64,000 nt of DNA from Streptomyces sp. NBS 14/10 (GTDB lineage Bacteria; Actinomycetota; Actinomycetes; Streptomycetales; Streptomycetaceae), in assembly GCF_002224125.1 (NCBI RefSeq), contig NZ_NCSM01000018.1:186001-250000 (forward strand), given 5' to 3'. The notes beneath the pieces are model-generated. The model was not told the origin of the DNA. It was given only the letters and a program-made list of their open reading frames with translations, and did no database searches. Below are positions 8,573 through 17,371 of this stretch, in pieces. Every line of letters begins with the position of its first letter. The stretch's first letter is position 1. The position numbers and the translations under genes were made by a program.

Positions 8573-8598
8573 CCGAAAGCCCCGGCTGACCGAAAGCC
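8566..8598. repeat. 16-bp direct repeat over the lipoprotein stop codon
   Basis: CGGCTGACCGAAAGCC is found at 8566-8581 and again at 8583-8598 (17-bp period). The first copy contains the TGA stop (8570-8572), and the second repeats it. A short GCGTGG/CCACGC inverted repeat (8601-8606/8613-8618) follows and may act as a weak terminator. Confidence 0.8.
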
Positions 8599-8690
8599 GC
8601 GCGTGGTGAACGCCACGCGAACGCCACGCGTGATGGACCCCACGCCCCGCCCGCCCCCACACCCCCGCGCCGAGCCCCGACAATGAGGGG

Positions 8691-9758
8691 ATGATCACGT
8701 CTCCCGCGCAGGACGCGCACCCCGCGCACCCCGCACACCCGGAGCACGACTCACCCTCGGAGCACGACGCACAGCCCCAGCACCCTCCCCGCACCCCACG
8801 GCGGGCGGAGCCGAGCCCGTACGTGGATCTGTCCCGCGCCGAGTGGAGCGCGCTGCGGGACAAGACCCCGCTGCCGCTCACCGCCGAGGAGGTCGAGCGG
8901 CTGCGCGGTCTCGGCGACGTCATCGACCTCGACGAGGTACGGGACGTCTACCTCCCGCTCTCCCGGCTGCTGAATCTCTACGTGGCCGCCACCGGCAGTC
9001 TGCGCGGCGCGCTCAACACCTTCCTCGGCGACACCAAGAAGGGCAACGGCACCCAGCCCGGTACGCCCTTCGTGATCGGCGTGGCGGGCAGCGTCGCGGT
9101 CGGCAAGTCCACCACCGCCCGGCTGCTCCAGGCGCTGCTGGCCCGCTGGCCCGAGCATCCGCGCGTCGAGCTGATCACCACCGACGGCTTTCTGCACCCC
9201 AACGCCGAGCTGCACCGGCGCGGCCTGATGTCCCGTAAGGGCTTCCCCGAGTCGTACGACCGCAGGGCGCTGACCCGGTTCGTCGCGGATGTGAAGGCGG
9301 GCAAGGAGGAGGTCTCGGCGCCCGTCTACTCCCACCTCATCTACGACATCGTGCCGGGCGAGCGGCTGACCGTACGCCGCCCCGACATCCTGATCGTCGA
9401 GGGGCTGAACGTGCTCCAGCCCGCGCTGCCCGGCAACGACGGCCTCACCCGCGTCGGCCTCGCGGACTTCTTCGACTTCAGCGTGTACGTGGACGCCCGC
9501 GCCGAGGACATCGAGCGCTGGTACCTGGGCCGCTTCCGCAAGCTGCGCGAGACGGCCTTCCAGGACCCGTCCTCGTACTTCCGCAAGTACACCCAGGTCT
9601 CCGAGGAGGAGGCGCTGGACTACGCCCGGATGATGTGGCGCACCATCAACCGGCCCAATCTGCAGCAGAACGTGGCGCCCACCCGCGGCCGTGCCACGCT
9701 GGTGCTCCGCAAAGGCCCGGACCACAAGGTCCAGCGGCTGTCGCTGCGCAAACTCTGA
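8691..9758 (+). CDS. coaA: Pantothenate kinase, type I
   Basis: CoaA phosphorylates pantothenate, the first committed step of coenzyme A synthesis. The 355-aa product has the P-loop G133-SVAVGK-S140, followed by the DGFLHPN and RKGFPESYD segments typical of prokaryotic type I PanK, and IVEGLNVLQ in the core. The N-terminal 40 residues are a low-complexity His/Pro/Ala-rich extension that includes a tandem HPA repeat; a shorter start is possible there. acpS, which uses CoA, is 3 kb away. Confidence 0.95.
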   Translation: MITSPAQDAHPAHPAHPEHDSPSEHDAQPQHPPRTPRRAEPSPYVDLSRAEWSALRDKTPLPLTAEEVERLRGLGDVIDLDEVRDVYLPLSRLLNLYVAATGSLRGALNTFLGDTKKGNGTQPGTPFVIGVAGSVAVGKSTTARLLQALLARWPEHPRVELITTDGFLHPNAELHRRGLMSRKGFPESYDRRALTRFVADVKAGKEEVSAPVYSHLIYDIVPGERLTVRRPDILIVEGLNVLQPALPGNDGLTRVGLADFFDFSVYVDARAEDIERWYLGRFRKLRETAFQDPSSYFRKYTQVSEEEALDYARMMWRTINRPNLQQNVAPTRGRATLVLRKGPDHKVQRLSLRKL

Positions 9759-9788
9759 CGCACCCGCACCCGCACCCGCACCCGCACC
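9759..9788. repeat. Hexanucleotide microsatellite (CGCACC)x5
   Basis: Five perfect CGCACC units begin at the base after the coaA stop (9756-9758) and end 22 bp before the GTG of the next gene. A slippage-prone spacer of this kind could vary in length between strains. Confidence 0.9.
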
Positions 9789-9810
9789 CCGAAACCCGAG
9801 GAGCACCCCC

Positions 9811-10749
9811 GTGCTGCATCTGCGGCTGATCGTCCCGGCCGACCGTACCGACGAGGTGGTGCGCACCGTGGAGCACACGGTGGGCACCACCCACCTCGTG
9901 GTACTGCCGGGCGTCGCGCGCAACCCGGCGGGAGACGTGGTGCTGGTCGATGTGGCGCGCGAGGCGGGCGACGCCCTGCTGGGCGAGTTGCGCGCGCTGG
10001 GCGTGGACACCTACGGCTCGATCGCCGTCGAGAACATCGATCTGTCGCTGTCCAAGCGCGCCGACAAGGCGGAGGAGGAGGCGCCGGGCGAGGGCGCGGA
10101 CGCCGTTCTGTGGGAGCACCTGGCCGAGGCCACCCACGAGGAGTCCACGCTCTCCGTCACCTTTCTGGCCTTCCTCGCCATCGCCACGATGATCGCGGCC
10201 TGCGGTGTGGTGCTGGACAACGCGATCCTGATCGTGGGCGCGATGGCGGTCGGCCCGGAGTTCGGCCCGCTGGCCGGGCTGTCCACCGCGCTGGTCCAGC
10301 GGGCCCCGCGGCTCGCGGCGCGTTCGCTGATCGCGCTGGTCGTGGGGTTCGCGTTGGCCATGGTGCTGACGACGGGCTTCGGCGTGCTCATGGACGCCTT
10401 CGGGCTGTTCTCCAAGGACCAGCTGGAGCGGCCGCGGCCGAACACCGACTTCATCTGGAAGCCGGACATGTTCTCCTTCGTCGTGGCCCTGCTCGCCGGG
10501 GTCGCCGGAACGCTCTCGCTGACCTCGGCGAAGTCCGGGGCGCTGGTCGGCGTGGCGATCTCCGTCACCACGGTGCCGGCCGCGGCCAACGCGGCGGTGG
10601 CGCTCGGCTACGGCGAGATCGCCCAGATGTGGGGCTCGACGGAGCAGCTGCTGCTGAACCTGGCCGGGATCGTGGTCGCGGGCACGCTCACGCTGCTGGC
10701 CCAGAAGTATCTGTGGGCCAAGCAGCGGGAGCGCGCGCTCAGGCGCTAG
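9811..10749 (+). CDS. DUF389 domain membrane protein
   Basis: The 312-aa product starts at GTG 9811 after CGAGGAGC. The N-terminal 70 residues form a small alpha/beta (ACT/ferredoxin-like) domain, followed by an acidic linker and then at least five membrane segments (about residues 110-290) with the DUF389 signature [18 protein letters not shown]. The function of DUF389 proteins is not established; transport is only a guess. It is probably co-transcribed with coaA. Its TAG stop overlaps the glmM stop on the opposite strand. Confidence 0.85.
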   Translation: MLHLRLIVPADRTDEVVRTVEHTVGTTHLVVLPGVARNPAGDVVLVDVAREAGDALLGELRALGVDTYGSIAVENIDLSLSKRADKAEEEAPGEGADAVLWEHLAEATHEESTLSVTFLAFLAIATMIAACGVVLDNAILIVGAMAVGPEFGPLAGLSTALVQRAPRLAARSLIALVVGFALAMVLTTGFGVLMDAFGLFSKDQLERPRPNTDFIWKPDMFSFVVALLAGVAGTLSLTSAKSGALVGVAISVTTVPAAANAAVALGYGEIAQMWGSTEQLLLNLAGIVVAGTLTLLAQKYLWAKQRERALRR

Positions 10750-12104
10750 CCGAGCGCGGACTTCACCGCGTCCGCGAGGCGCTCCGCGACCGACCGGGCC
10801 TGGTCGATGTCCGCGGCCTCGACCATCACGCGCACCAGGGGCTCGGTCCCGGAGGGCCGCAGCAGCACCCGCCCGGTCTCGCCCAGCTCGCGCTCCGCGT
10901 CCGTCACCGCCGCGGCCAGCTCGGCGCTGGAGGCGACCCGGGACTTGTCCACGTCCCGGACGTTGATCAGCACCTGGGGCAGCCGCTCCATGACGGCCGC
11001 GAGATCGGCCAGCGTACGGCCGGTGGCGGCCACCCGGGCGGCCAGCAGCAGCCCGGTCAGGGTGCCGTCGCCGGTGGTGGCGTGGTCGAGCACGATGACA
11101 TGGCCGGACTGCTCGCCGCCCAGGGCGTAGCCGTGCTCCTTCATCTCCTCCAGCACATAGCGGTCGCCGACCGCCGTCTGGACCAGCTCGACGCCCTCGC
11201 GCCGCATGGCGAGTTTGAAGCCGAGGTTGGACATCACGGTGCCGACGACCGTGTTTTTCCGCAGGCCGCCCGCCTCGCGCAGCGCGAGCGCGAGCACCGC
11301 GAGGATCTGGTCGCCGTCGACCTCCTGGCCCACCGCGTCCACGGCCAGGCAGCGGTCGGCGTCGCCGTCGTGTGCGATGCCCAGGTCGGCCCGGTGCTCG
11401 ACGACGGCGGCCTGGAGCCGGTCCAGGTGGGTGGAGCCGTAGCCGTCGTTGATGTTGAGCCCGTCCGGCTCGGTGCCGATGGTGATGACCTCGGCGCCGG
11501 CCCGGGTGAACGCCTCGGGGGAGACCCGGGCGGCCGCGCCGTGCGCCCCGTCGATGACGACCTTCAGCCCGTCCAGCCGGTTGGGCAGGACGCCGATGAG
11601 GTGGGCGACGTACTTGTCGAAGCCCTCCCCGTACTCGCGCACCCGGCCCACGCCCGCGCCGGTCGGCCGGACCCACGGCTCGCCGGAGGCGTGCGCGCGG
11701 TAGGTGGTCTCGATCCGGTCCTCCAGCTCGTCCGCGAGCTTGTGGCCGCCGCGGGCGAAGAACTTGACGCCGTTGTCGGGCATCGCGTTGTGGCTGGCGG
11801 AGAGCATCACGCCCAGGTCCGCGCCCCGCGCGCCGGTCAGATACGCCACCGCGGGCGTCGGCAGCACGCCCACCCGCTCCACGTCCACGCCCGCGCTGGC
11901 GAGACCAGCCACCACGGCGGCCTCCAGGAACTCTCCGGACGCGCGCGGATCCCTCCCGACCACCGCCACCGGCCGATGGCCTTCGAAGGTTCCCGCTTCG
12001 GCGAGCACATGCGCCGCGGCGACCGACAGACCGAGCGCCATCTCAGCCGTCAGGTCGGCGTTGGCGACACCGCGCACACCGTCCGTACCGAAGAGTCGTC
12101 CCAC
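10746..12104 (-). CDS. glmM: Phosphoglucosamine mutase
   Basis: GlmM converts glucosamine-6-phosphate to glucosamine-1-phosphate, the step after GlmS. The 452-aa product starts at GTG 12104 ([11 protein letters not shown]). It has the phosphoserine loop with active Ser104 (SASHN), the metal loop DGDADRC at about residues 246-252, and the C-terminal phosphate-binding RPSGTEP. The position downstream of rplM-rpsI is typical of streptomycetes, but a strong terminator (12178-12216) separates it from rpsI, so it should have its own promoter in the 74 bp between that hairpin and the start. Confidence 0.97.
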   Translation of the reverse strand: MGRLFGTDGVRGVANADLTAEMALGLSVAAAHVLAEAGTFEGHRPVAVVGRDPRASGEFLEAAVVAGLASAGVDVERVGVLPTPAVAYLTGARGADLGVMLSASHNAMPDNGVKFFARGGHKLADELEDRIETTYRAHASGEPWVRPTGAGVGRVREYGEGFDKYVAHLIGVLPNRLDGLKVVIDGAHGAAARVSPEAFTRAGAEVITIGTEPDGLNINDGYGSTHLDRLQAAVVEHRADLGIAHDGDADRCLAVDAVGQEVDGDQILAVLALALREAGGLRKNTVVGTVMSNLGFKLAMRREGVELVQTAVGDRYVLEEMKEHGYALGGEQSGHVIVLDHATTGDGTLTGLLLAARVAATGRTLADLAAVMERLPQVLINVRDVDKSRVASSAELAAAVTDAERELGETGRVLLRPSGTEPLVRVMVEAADIDQARSVAERLADAVKSALG

Positions 12105-12177
12105 TGGTGTCCTCCGAGATTACGAGCTGGGGGGCGGAAGCTTGCTTGTAGGTATACGCCCCCTGGTGCGAATAGCC

Positions 12178-12216
12178 GAACGCCCCGGCGGCACGGGTGG
12201 TGCCGCCGGGGCGTTC
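12178..12216 (-). terminator. Intrinsic terminator after rpsI
   Basis: A perfect 17-bp stem: GAACGCCCCGGCGGCAC (12178-12194), loop GGGTG, complement 12200-12216. It lies 44 bp downstream of the rpsI stop on the minus strand. As usual in streptomycetes there is no long U-tract. Confidence 0.85.
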
Positions 12217-12260
12217 GAACAAGCGAGCGAAGCCGCCGTATGGGCCGCGCAGCCGCGCGA

Positions 12261-12776
12261 TTAGCGCTTGCTGTACTGCGGCGCCTTACGGGCCTTCTTC
12301 AGACCGGCCTTCTTACGCTCGGTGGCGCGGTCGTCACGGGTCAGGAAGCCGGCCTTCTTCAGCGGGCCGCGGTTGTTGTCCACGTCCGCCTCGTTCAGCG
12401 CGCGGGCGATGCCCAGGCGCAGCGCACCGGCCTGACCGGAGACGCCACCGCCGCTGATGCGGGCGACGACGTCGTAGCGGTCGTCCAGCTCGAGCACCTT
12501 GAAGGGCTCGTTGACTTCCTGCTGGTGCACCTTGTTGGGGAAGTACCCCTCAAGGGTGCGACCGTTGATCTTCCACTGGCCGCTGCCCGGCACGATGCGG
12601 ACGCGGGCGATGGCGTTCTTGCGGCGCCCGGTGCCGGCGGCCGGCTGCGGCTCGCCGAAGCGGGACGCGAGCGACTCGGAGGTGTACTCCGACTCGATCG
12701 TCTCCACGCTCTCGGTGGTGTACTCCTCGACATCGAGGGTGGTCTCGACGGGGGTCTCGGCGGTGGTCTCGGCCAC
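12261..12776 (-). CDS. rpsI: 30S ribosomal protein S9 (uS9)
   Basis: The 171-aa product starts at GTG 12776. The conserved S9 fold begins at [13 protein letters not shown] (about residue 49) and ends in the [12 protein letters not shown] tail that reaches the P-site tRNA. The first 48 residues are an acidic Thr/Glu-rich extension absent from E. coli S9. It is the second gene of the rplM-rpsI operon, 40 bp after rplM. Confidence 0.97.
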   Translation of the reverse strand: MAETTAETPVETTLDVEEYTTESVETIESEYTSESLASRFGEPQPAAGTGRRKNAIARVRIVPGSGQWKINGRTLEGYFPNKVHQQEVNEPFKVLELDDRYDVVARISGGGVSGQAGALRLGIARALNEADVDNNRGPLKKAGFLTRDDRATERKKAGLKKARKAPQYSKR

Positions 12777-12816
12777 GATGCTCCTCAGATTCTCTTCGTC
12801 TTAGGGGTGGCCGGGA

Positions 12817-13260
12817 CTACTGCGCGACCTGGGTGATCTCGAACGGGACCGGCTGCTGAGCGCCGTGCGGGTGCTGGTCGCCCGCGTAGACCTTCAGCTT
12901 CGAGAGCATCTGACGGCCCAGGGTGTTCTTGGGGAGCATGCCCTTGATGGCCTTCTCGACGGCCTTCTCCGGGCTCTTCGCCAGCAGCTCGTCGTAGCGG
13001 ATGGAACGCAGACCACCCGGGTAGCCGGAGTGGCGGTACGCCATCTTCTGGGTCCGCTTGTTACCGGAGAGGTGCACCTTGTCGGCGTTGATGATGATGA
13101 CGAAGTCACCAGTGTCGACATGCGGCGCGTACACCGGCTTGTGCTTGCCCCGGAGAAGGGTGGCGGCCTGAGAGGCCAGGCGGCCCAGGACGACGTCGGT
13201 GGCGTCGATGACGTGCCACTGACGCTGGACGTCGCCGGGCTTGGGGCTGAACGTACGCAC
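12817..13260 (-). CDS. rplM: 50S ribosomal protein L13 (uL13)
   Basis: The 147-aa product starts at GTG 13260 ([10 protein letters not shown]). The [16 protein letters not shown] and [14 protein letters not shown] blocks and the [13 protein letters not shown] signature are intact. It is an early-assembly 50S protein and the first gene of the rplM-rpsI operon. The 270-bp leader upstream carries a 12-bp palindrome. Confidence 0.97.
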   Translation of the reverse strand: MRTFSPKPGDVQRQWHVIDATDVVLGRLASQAATLLRGKHKPVYAPHVDTGDFVIIINADKVHLSGNKRTQKMAYRHSGYPGGLRSIRYDELLAKSPEKAVEKAIKGMLPKNTLGRQMLSKLKVYAGDQHPHGAQQPVPFEITQVAQ

Positions 13261-13430
13261 GGTCGTTGCCTTCGCTTCTTCAGTGATGGGGTCTCCCCAG
13301 GTCCGCCAGGACCGAGGGGACGGGTCCGAACAAGGCCACCCGGACGATCACGACAGCCTTGGCCGCACATCGGTGACGCAAACCGAGTGCCTGCCGCTGG
13401 TCATCGGCCCGGTGGACCGGCGTAACGGCC

Positions 13431-13442
13431 TCTCACGTGAGA
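13431..13442. promoter_or_regulatory. 12-bp palindrome in the rplM leader
   Basis: TCTCACGTGAGA is a perfect palindrome 171 bp upstream of the rplM start, inside the 13261-13530 gap between the ABC-F gene and rplM, where the rplM promoter must lie. It is a candidate operator. I could not assign -10 and -35 boxes with confidence. Confidence 0.35.
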
Positions 13443-13530
13443 ACGAGCAAGCCAATACGCATAACGAACTGGCAGAATACCGGCCCGCCCCCACACGGGT
13501 CAAAACACCCCCGGCACACCACCGCATCAC

Positions 13531-15150
13531 TCACCTCTTACGCGCTACCCGCCCCTCGTCCCAGACCGGCTCCGACGCCTCCCGCACCACCCCGTCCGAC
13601 CCGAAGACCAGAAAGCGGTCGAAGGACCGGGCGAACCACCGGTCGTGCGTGACGGCCAGCACCGTGCCCTCGTACCGCTCAAGACCCTCCTGCAGCGCCT
13701 CCGCACTCTCCAGGTCCAGGTTGTCCGTCGGCTCGTCCAGCAGCAGCGCGGTGGCCCCGGCGAGCTCCAGCAGCAGGATCTGGAAGCGGGCCTGCTGCCC
13801 GCCGGACAGCTTGTCGAAGCGCTGATCACCCTGGCGCTCCAGCTCATAGCGGCGCAGCGCGCTCATCGCGCCGCCCCGGTCCTTGGCGTGCTCGGTCCAC
13901 AGGATGTCGACGAGGGGGCGCCCGTCCAGCTCGGGGTGGGCGTGGGTCTGTGCGAAGTGTCCGGGCACCACCCGCGCCCCCAGCTTCCACGCGCCCGTAT
14001 GCGCGACCCCGTCGCCCGCCAGCAGCCGCAGGAAGTGCGACTTCCCCGAGCCGTTGCTGCCGAGCACGGCCACCCGCTCCCCGTAGAAGACCTCCAGGTC
14101 GAACGGTTTCATCAGCCCGGTGAGCTCCAGCCCCTGGCAGGTCACCGCGCGCACCCCGGTCCGGCCGCCCTTCAGCCGCATCCGGATGTCCTGCTCACGC
14201 GGCGGCTCCTGCGGCGGGCCCGCCTCCTCGAACTTCCGCAGCCGGGTCATGGCGGCCTGGTAGCGGCTGGCCATGCCGGAGTTGTACGCCGCCTTCTGCT
14301 TGAGGGTGAGCACCAGCTGCCGGAGCCTGGCGTGCTGCTCGTCCCAGCGCCGCCGCAGCTCCTCGAAGCGGGCGAAGCGCTCCTTGCGGGCCTGGTGGTA
14401 CGTGCCGAAGCCGCCGCCGTGCACCCAGACGTCGCTGCCCGCCGGGCCCGGCTCCACGCTGATGATCTTCTCGGCGGAGCGGGCCAGCAGCTCCCGGTCG
14501 TGGGAGACGAACAGCACCGTCTTCTTCGTCTCCCGCAGCCGCTCCTCCAGCCACCGCTTGCCGGGGACGTCCAGATAGTTGTCCGGCTCGTCCAGCAGCA
14601 GCACCTCGTCGGCGCCGCGCAGCAGCGACTCCAGCACCAGCCGCTTCTGCTCACCGCCCGACAGCGTCCGCACCTGGCGCCACTGCGCCCGCTCGTACGG
14701 GACGCCGAGCGCGGCCATGGTGCACATGTCCCACACCGTCTCGGCCTCGTACCCGCCCGCCTCGGCCCAGTCGCTGAGCGCCTGCGCGTATTGCATCTGC
14801 GCGGGCTCGTCGTCCTTCGTCATGATCGCGTACTCGGCCGCGTCCACCGCCCCGGCGGCCTTCCGGATCCCCGGCCGCGCGACCGACACCAGCAGGTCCC
14901 GCACCGTCCGGTCGTCCCGTACGGACCCCACGAACTGCGGCATCACCCCGAGCCCACCGCTGACCGTCACCGCTCCGCCGTGCGGCTTGAGCTCCCCCGC
15001 GATCAGCCTCAGCAGCGTGGTCTTCCCCGCGCCGTTGGCCCCCACCAGCGCGACCGCGGCGCCCTCACCGACCCGGAACGACACATCCCCGAGCAGCACC
15101 CGCCCATCCGGGAGGTAGTACTCGAGATGGCCCGCCTCCACATGTCCCAT
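13531..15150 (-). CDS. ABC-F family ATP-binding protein
   Basis: The 539-aa product has two ABC ATPase domains in one chain and no membrane segments. Domain 1 (about 1-245) has Walker A GANGAGKTT and signature LSGGEQ. Domain 2 (about 330-525) has Walker A GSNGSGKS and signature LSGGQQ with LLLDEPTDNLD. A charged helical linker at about 250-330 joins them. ABC-F proteins act on ribosomes as translation factors or in antibiotic protection. I cannot tell which from the sequence. Its position just upstream of rplM on the same strand fits a translation-related role. Confidence 0.88.
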   Translation of the reverse strand: MGHVEAGHLEYYLPDGRVLLGDVSFRVGEGAAVALVGANGAGKTTLLRLIAGELKPHGGAVTVSGGLGVMPQFVGSVRDDRTVRDLLVSVARPGIRKAAGAVDAAEYAIMTKDDEPAQMQYAQALSDWAEAGGYEAETVWDMCTMAALGVPYERAQWRQVRTLSGGEQKRLVLESLLRGADEVLLLDEPDNYLDVPGKRWLEERLRETKKTVLFVSHDRELLARSAEKIISVEPGPAGSDVWVHGGGFGTYHQARKERFARFEELRRRWDEQHARLRQLVLTLKQKAAYNSGMASRYQAAMTRLRKFEEAGPPQEPPREQDIRMRLKGGRTGVRAVTCQGLELTGLMKPFDLEVFYGERVAVLGSNGSGKSHFLRLLAGDGVAHTGAWKLGARVVPGHFAQTHAHPELDGRPLVDILWTEHAKDRGGAMSALRRYELERQGDQRFDKLSGGQQARFQILLLELAGATALLLDEPTDNLDLESAEALQEGLERYEGTVLAVTHDRWFARSFDRFLVFGSDGVVREASEPVWDEGRVARKR

Positions 15151-15222
15151 GCACCGGATTGTGACCTCTGGCGGCGTACCGGACCAACCGGTTTAGCACC
15201 CGACCGGATTAAGATGCGCGCC

Positions 15223-16095
15223 ATGAGCTTTGGGCAAGGGGGGCCTTACGGGCCCGGGGGAGGCTACGGGCCCGGGGGATCCCAGCCGCCGACGCCCGAC
15301 TGGGCGGCGCTCGCCGATGACACCGCAAAGCGCGGCCGCCGCCGCAAACTGCTGTTCATCGGCGGCGGTGTGCTCGCGACGGCCGCCGTCGCGGCGATCG
15401 TCGCCACGGCCGTGATCAGCAGCGGCGGCGGCAAGGGTGACTCCAACAAGTCCGACAAGTCCGCCAGTCAGCTGCCCGCGCCGCAGGACCTGCCCAGCGA
15501 GTCCCCCACCCCCGAGCCCACGTTCTCCGATGTGGCCCCACCGGCCCCGCCGAAGCCGCTGGACATCATCTCCAGCGCGAAGCGGGACAAGGCGCCGATC
15601 AGCACCGGCACCCTCTTCCCCGGGAAGACGGCCGTCGGAAACGGCCATGAGTACTCCAAGGCCGCGACCGCCGCCACGAAGAACTGCGCGACGGCGGCCC
15701 AGGGCGGCCTCGGCTCCGTCCTCACCAACAACGGCTGCCGCCAGCTGTTCCGCGCGACCTTCTCCAAGGACGGCGTCGCGGTCACCGTCGGCATCGCCGT
15801 CTTCGACACCAAGGCGGCGGCGGAGCGGGCCAAGAACCAGTCGGGGCCCAATGTGGCGTCCCTCGCCGGCGACGGCGTACCCGTCTTCTGCCGCCAGGCC
15901 GACTGCCAGGCATCCGCCAACGCCATCGGCCGCTACGCCTACTTCACCATCGCCGGCTACACCTCCGGCAAGGACGTGACGAGCAGCGACACCAAGGCGG
16001 TGGGGGCGGGACGCGATATCGCGGACTACGCCTTCCGCCGCATCCTGGAGCGCGGCAACCAGCAGGCGTCGGCGGCGGCGACGGCCACCGACTAG
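15223..16095 (+). CDS. Membrane-anchored hypothetical protein with external domain
   Basis: The 290-aa product starts MSFGQGGPYGPGGGY. It has a Gly/Pro-rich cytoplasmic N-terminus, one membrane segment at about residues 45-66 (KLLFIGGGVLATAAV), a Ser/Pro linker, and an external domain of about 180 residues with four Cys that could form disulphides. There is no RBS. A TAAGAT hexamer at 15210-15215 lies 7 nt before the ATG, suggesting leaderless transcription; an in-frame ATG at 15214 is the alternative. The function is unknown. It converges on the lipoprotein gene at 16145. Confidence 0.75.
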   Translation: MSFGQGGPYGPGGGYGPGGSQPPTPDWAALADDTAKRGRRRKLLFIGGGVLATAAVAAIVATAVISSGGGKGDSNKSDKSASQLPAPQDLPSESPTPEPTFSDVAPPAPPKPLDIISSAKRDKAPISTGTLFPGKTAVGNGHEYSKAATAATKNCATAAQGGLGSVLTNNGCRQLFRATFSKDGVAVTVGIAVFDTKAAAERAKNQSGPNVASLAGDGVPVFCRQADCQASANAIGRYAYFTIAGYTSGKDVTSSDTKAVGAGRDIADYAFRRILERGNQQASAAATATD

Positions 16096-16097
16096 AA

Positions 16098-16138
16098 GCC
16101 GCCGCCCGGCCCCGCGCTTCGGCGGCCGGGCGGGCGGC
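16098..16138. terminator. Bidirectional terminator between convergent genes
   Basis: GCCGCCGCCCGGCC (16098-16111) pairs with GGCCGGGCGGGCGGC (16124-16138) with one bulged base. It fills almost the whole gap between the stops at 16095 (+) and 16145 (-). Confidence 0.75.
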
Positions 16139-16144
16139 GCTCTG

Positions 16145-16900
16145 TTACGCCTTCAGCGCCTTCTCCAACTTGGCGACCTGCGCCGAGACCACGGCGTCCG
16201 GGAGGAGGGGCTTGGTGGGGTTCGCGATGTCGACGCCGAAGAACACGGACAGGTGCGTACCGGAGCGCACGATCGTGAACTTCACGGTGCCGACGTCCTC
16301 CGTGCCCGCCTCGGCCAAGGTGTAGGCCAGCGCCTCGTCGCCGAGCTTCGGCGCGGTCAGCGTCTCCACCTTCGCGACGTCCGCCTTCTCGCCGCTCCCG
16401 TCGGTCGCCTTGAACCCACCGGCGCAGGCCGCGAGAGCGCCCCGCAGGTCCGATACGGTCTGCTCGGCGCCGGCCTCCGCGTACGAGGACAGCCGGATCA
16501 TGCCCGTGGCGGTCCCCGTGCCCTTGCCGCTGCCAGTCAGCGCCCCGGCCGAGGAGAACGTCGCGTACGCCGAGTCCTTCGGCGCCGGGTTCGCCTGAGC
16601 CCCCATCAACTGCGCCAGCGGCTGGCACTTGGCGTCGGCGGCCTTGGCCTCCCCGCCGTCCGAGTACTCCTTGTCCGTCATCTTCTCGACGTCGAAGCCC
16701 TTGATGTCGGCCTTCACGACCACGGCCTTCTCCAGCGCGGCCTTCGGCAGCGGCGCCGCCTGCTGCTCCGCCGCCGGCGTCTTCTCGGCCGACTTGCCGG
16801 ACTTCTTGTCACTGTCGGAGTCGCCGCCGCACGCGGTCACCAACCCCAGCGCCGCCACGGCCGTGACCGCCAACACGACGCGCGACACAGACTTACTCAC
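16145..16900 (-). CDS. Putative lipoprotein, 251 aa
   Basis: GTG 16900 was chosen because AAGGA lies just upstream and the signal peptide then begins at residue 1: SKSVSRVVLAVTAVAALGLV followed by lipobox VTAC (Cys about 24). A Ser/Asp/Lys linker leads into a domain of about 190 residues with conserved Trp-free alternating strands and two Cys. It resembles the sensor-like secreted lipoproteins common in Streptomyces, but I do not recognise the family. Function unknown. Confidence 0.75.
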   Translation of the reverse strand: MSKSVSRVVLAVTAVAALGLVTACGGDSDSDKKSGKSAEKTPAAEQQAAPLPKAALEKAVVVKADIKGFDVEKMTDKEYSDGGEAKAADAKCQPLAQLMGAQANPAPKDSAYATFSSAGALTGSGKGTGTATGMIRLSSYAEAGAEQTVSDLRGALAACAGGFKATDGSGEKADVAKVETLTAPKLGDEALAYTLAEAGTEDVGTVKFTIVRSGTHLSVFFGVDIANPTKPLLPDAVVSAQVAKLEKALKA

Positions 16901-17371
16901 GTTTTGTCCATCCTTGGTTGACTCTCCCGCGATCGCGGTTGAGGTCATCAAACATCGGGTTGCATCTGGTCGAACAGAGATTTCCATGACAATCCGATAT
17001 CGCCGAAAAGGTTGCGCAACGCCGGATCACGAGATCACAACGGCCCGCCGACGCGGCATCCCCCGAGCATGGCAGAGGCCGACCCGGTCGCGCACGCCCG
17101 CCGGCGGCCACAGACGACCAGCCTCCCCAAAGGTTGTGCCACACCGCCCAGTTGTGGGCCATCTCATATCACCACACGCATAAGCAACCTTTCCCGCTCC
17201 CAAGGGTCTTACCGACCGATCGGCCCTTACCGAGCCCATACCGGCCCCATACCGGCCCCATACCGGCCTCATGTCGGGCCCCAGCAGAGTGGTTTGCGAG
17301 TTGAGCGCATTACGTGAAGCCGAAGGGGAGGCAGCGGCGCGACGGTCCACCCAGACCGCGCGTACATCACC
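16901..17371. other. Intergenic region, 471 bp, no gene
   Basis: Divergent region between the lipoprotein gene (minus) and the glycosyltransferase gene (plus). The right part carries an 11-bp tandem repeat (listed separately) and the middle has the palindrome GGTTGCGCAAC at about 17010. The left part is relatively AT-rich and must hold the lipoprotein promoter. Open frames here have no RBS and repeat-derived proline-rich translations, so none is called. Confidence 0.6.
17226..17280. repeat. 11-bp tandem repeat, five units, upstream of the glycosyltransferase gene
   Basis: The units are CTTACCGAGCC (17226-17236), CATACCGGCCC (17237-17247), CATACCGGCCC (17248-17258), CATACCGGCCT (17259-17269) and CATGTCGGGCC (17270-17280). 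The period is about one helical turn. A related CTTACCGACCG lies at 17208-17218. The array ends 91 bp before the start codon. Confidence 0.85.

Noticed and set aside
7592..8923. Extension of the glmS frame far upstream of MCGIVG
   Set aside because: The catalytic Cys must be residue 2 after the start, so translation cannot begin upstream.
17012..17317. A 101-codon plus-strand frame upstream of the glycosyltransferase gene
   Set aside because: Its translation is mostly the 11-bp repeat read in different frames (GPYRAHTGPIPAPYRPH), and it has no start signals.
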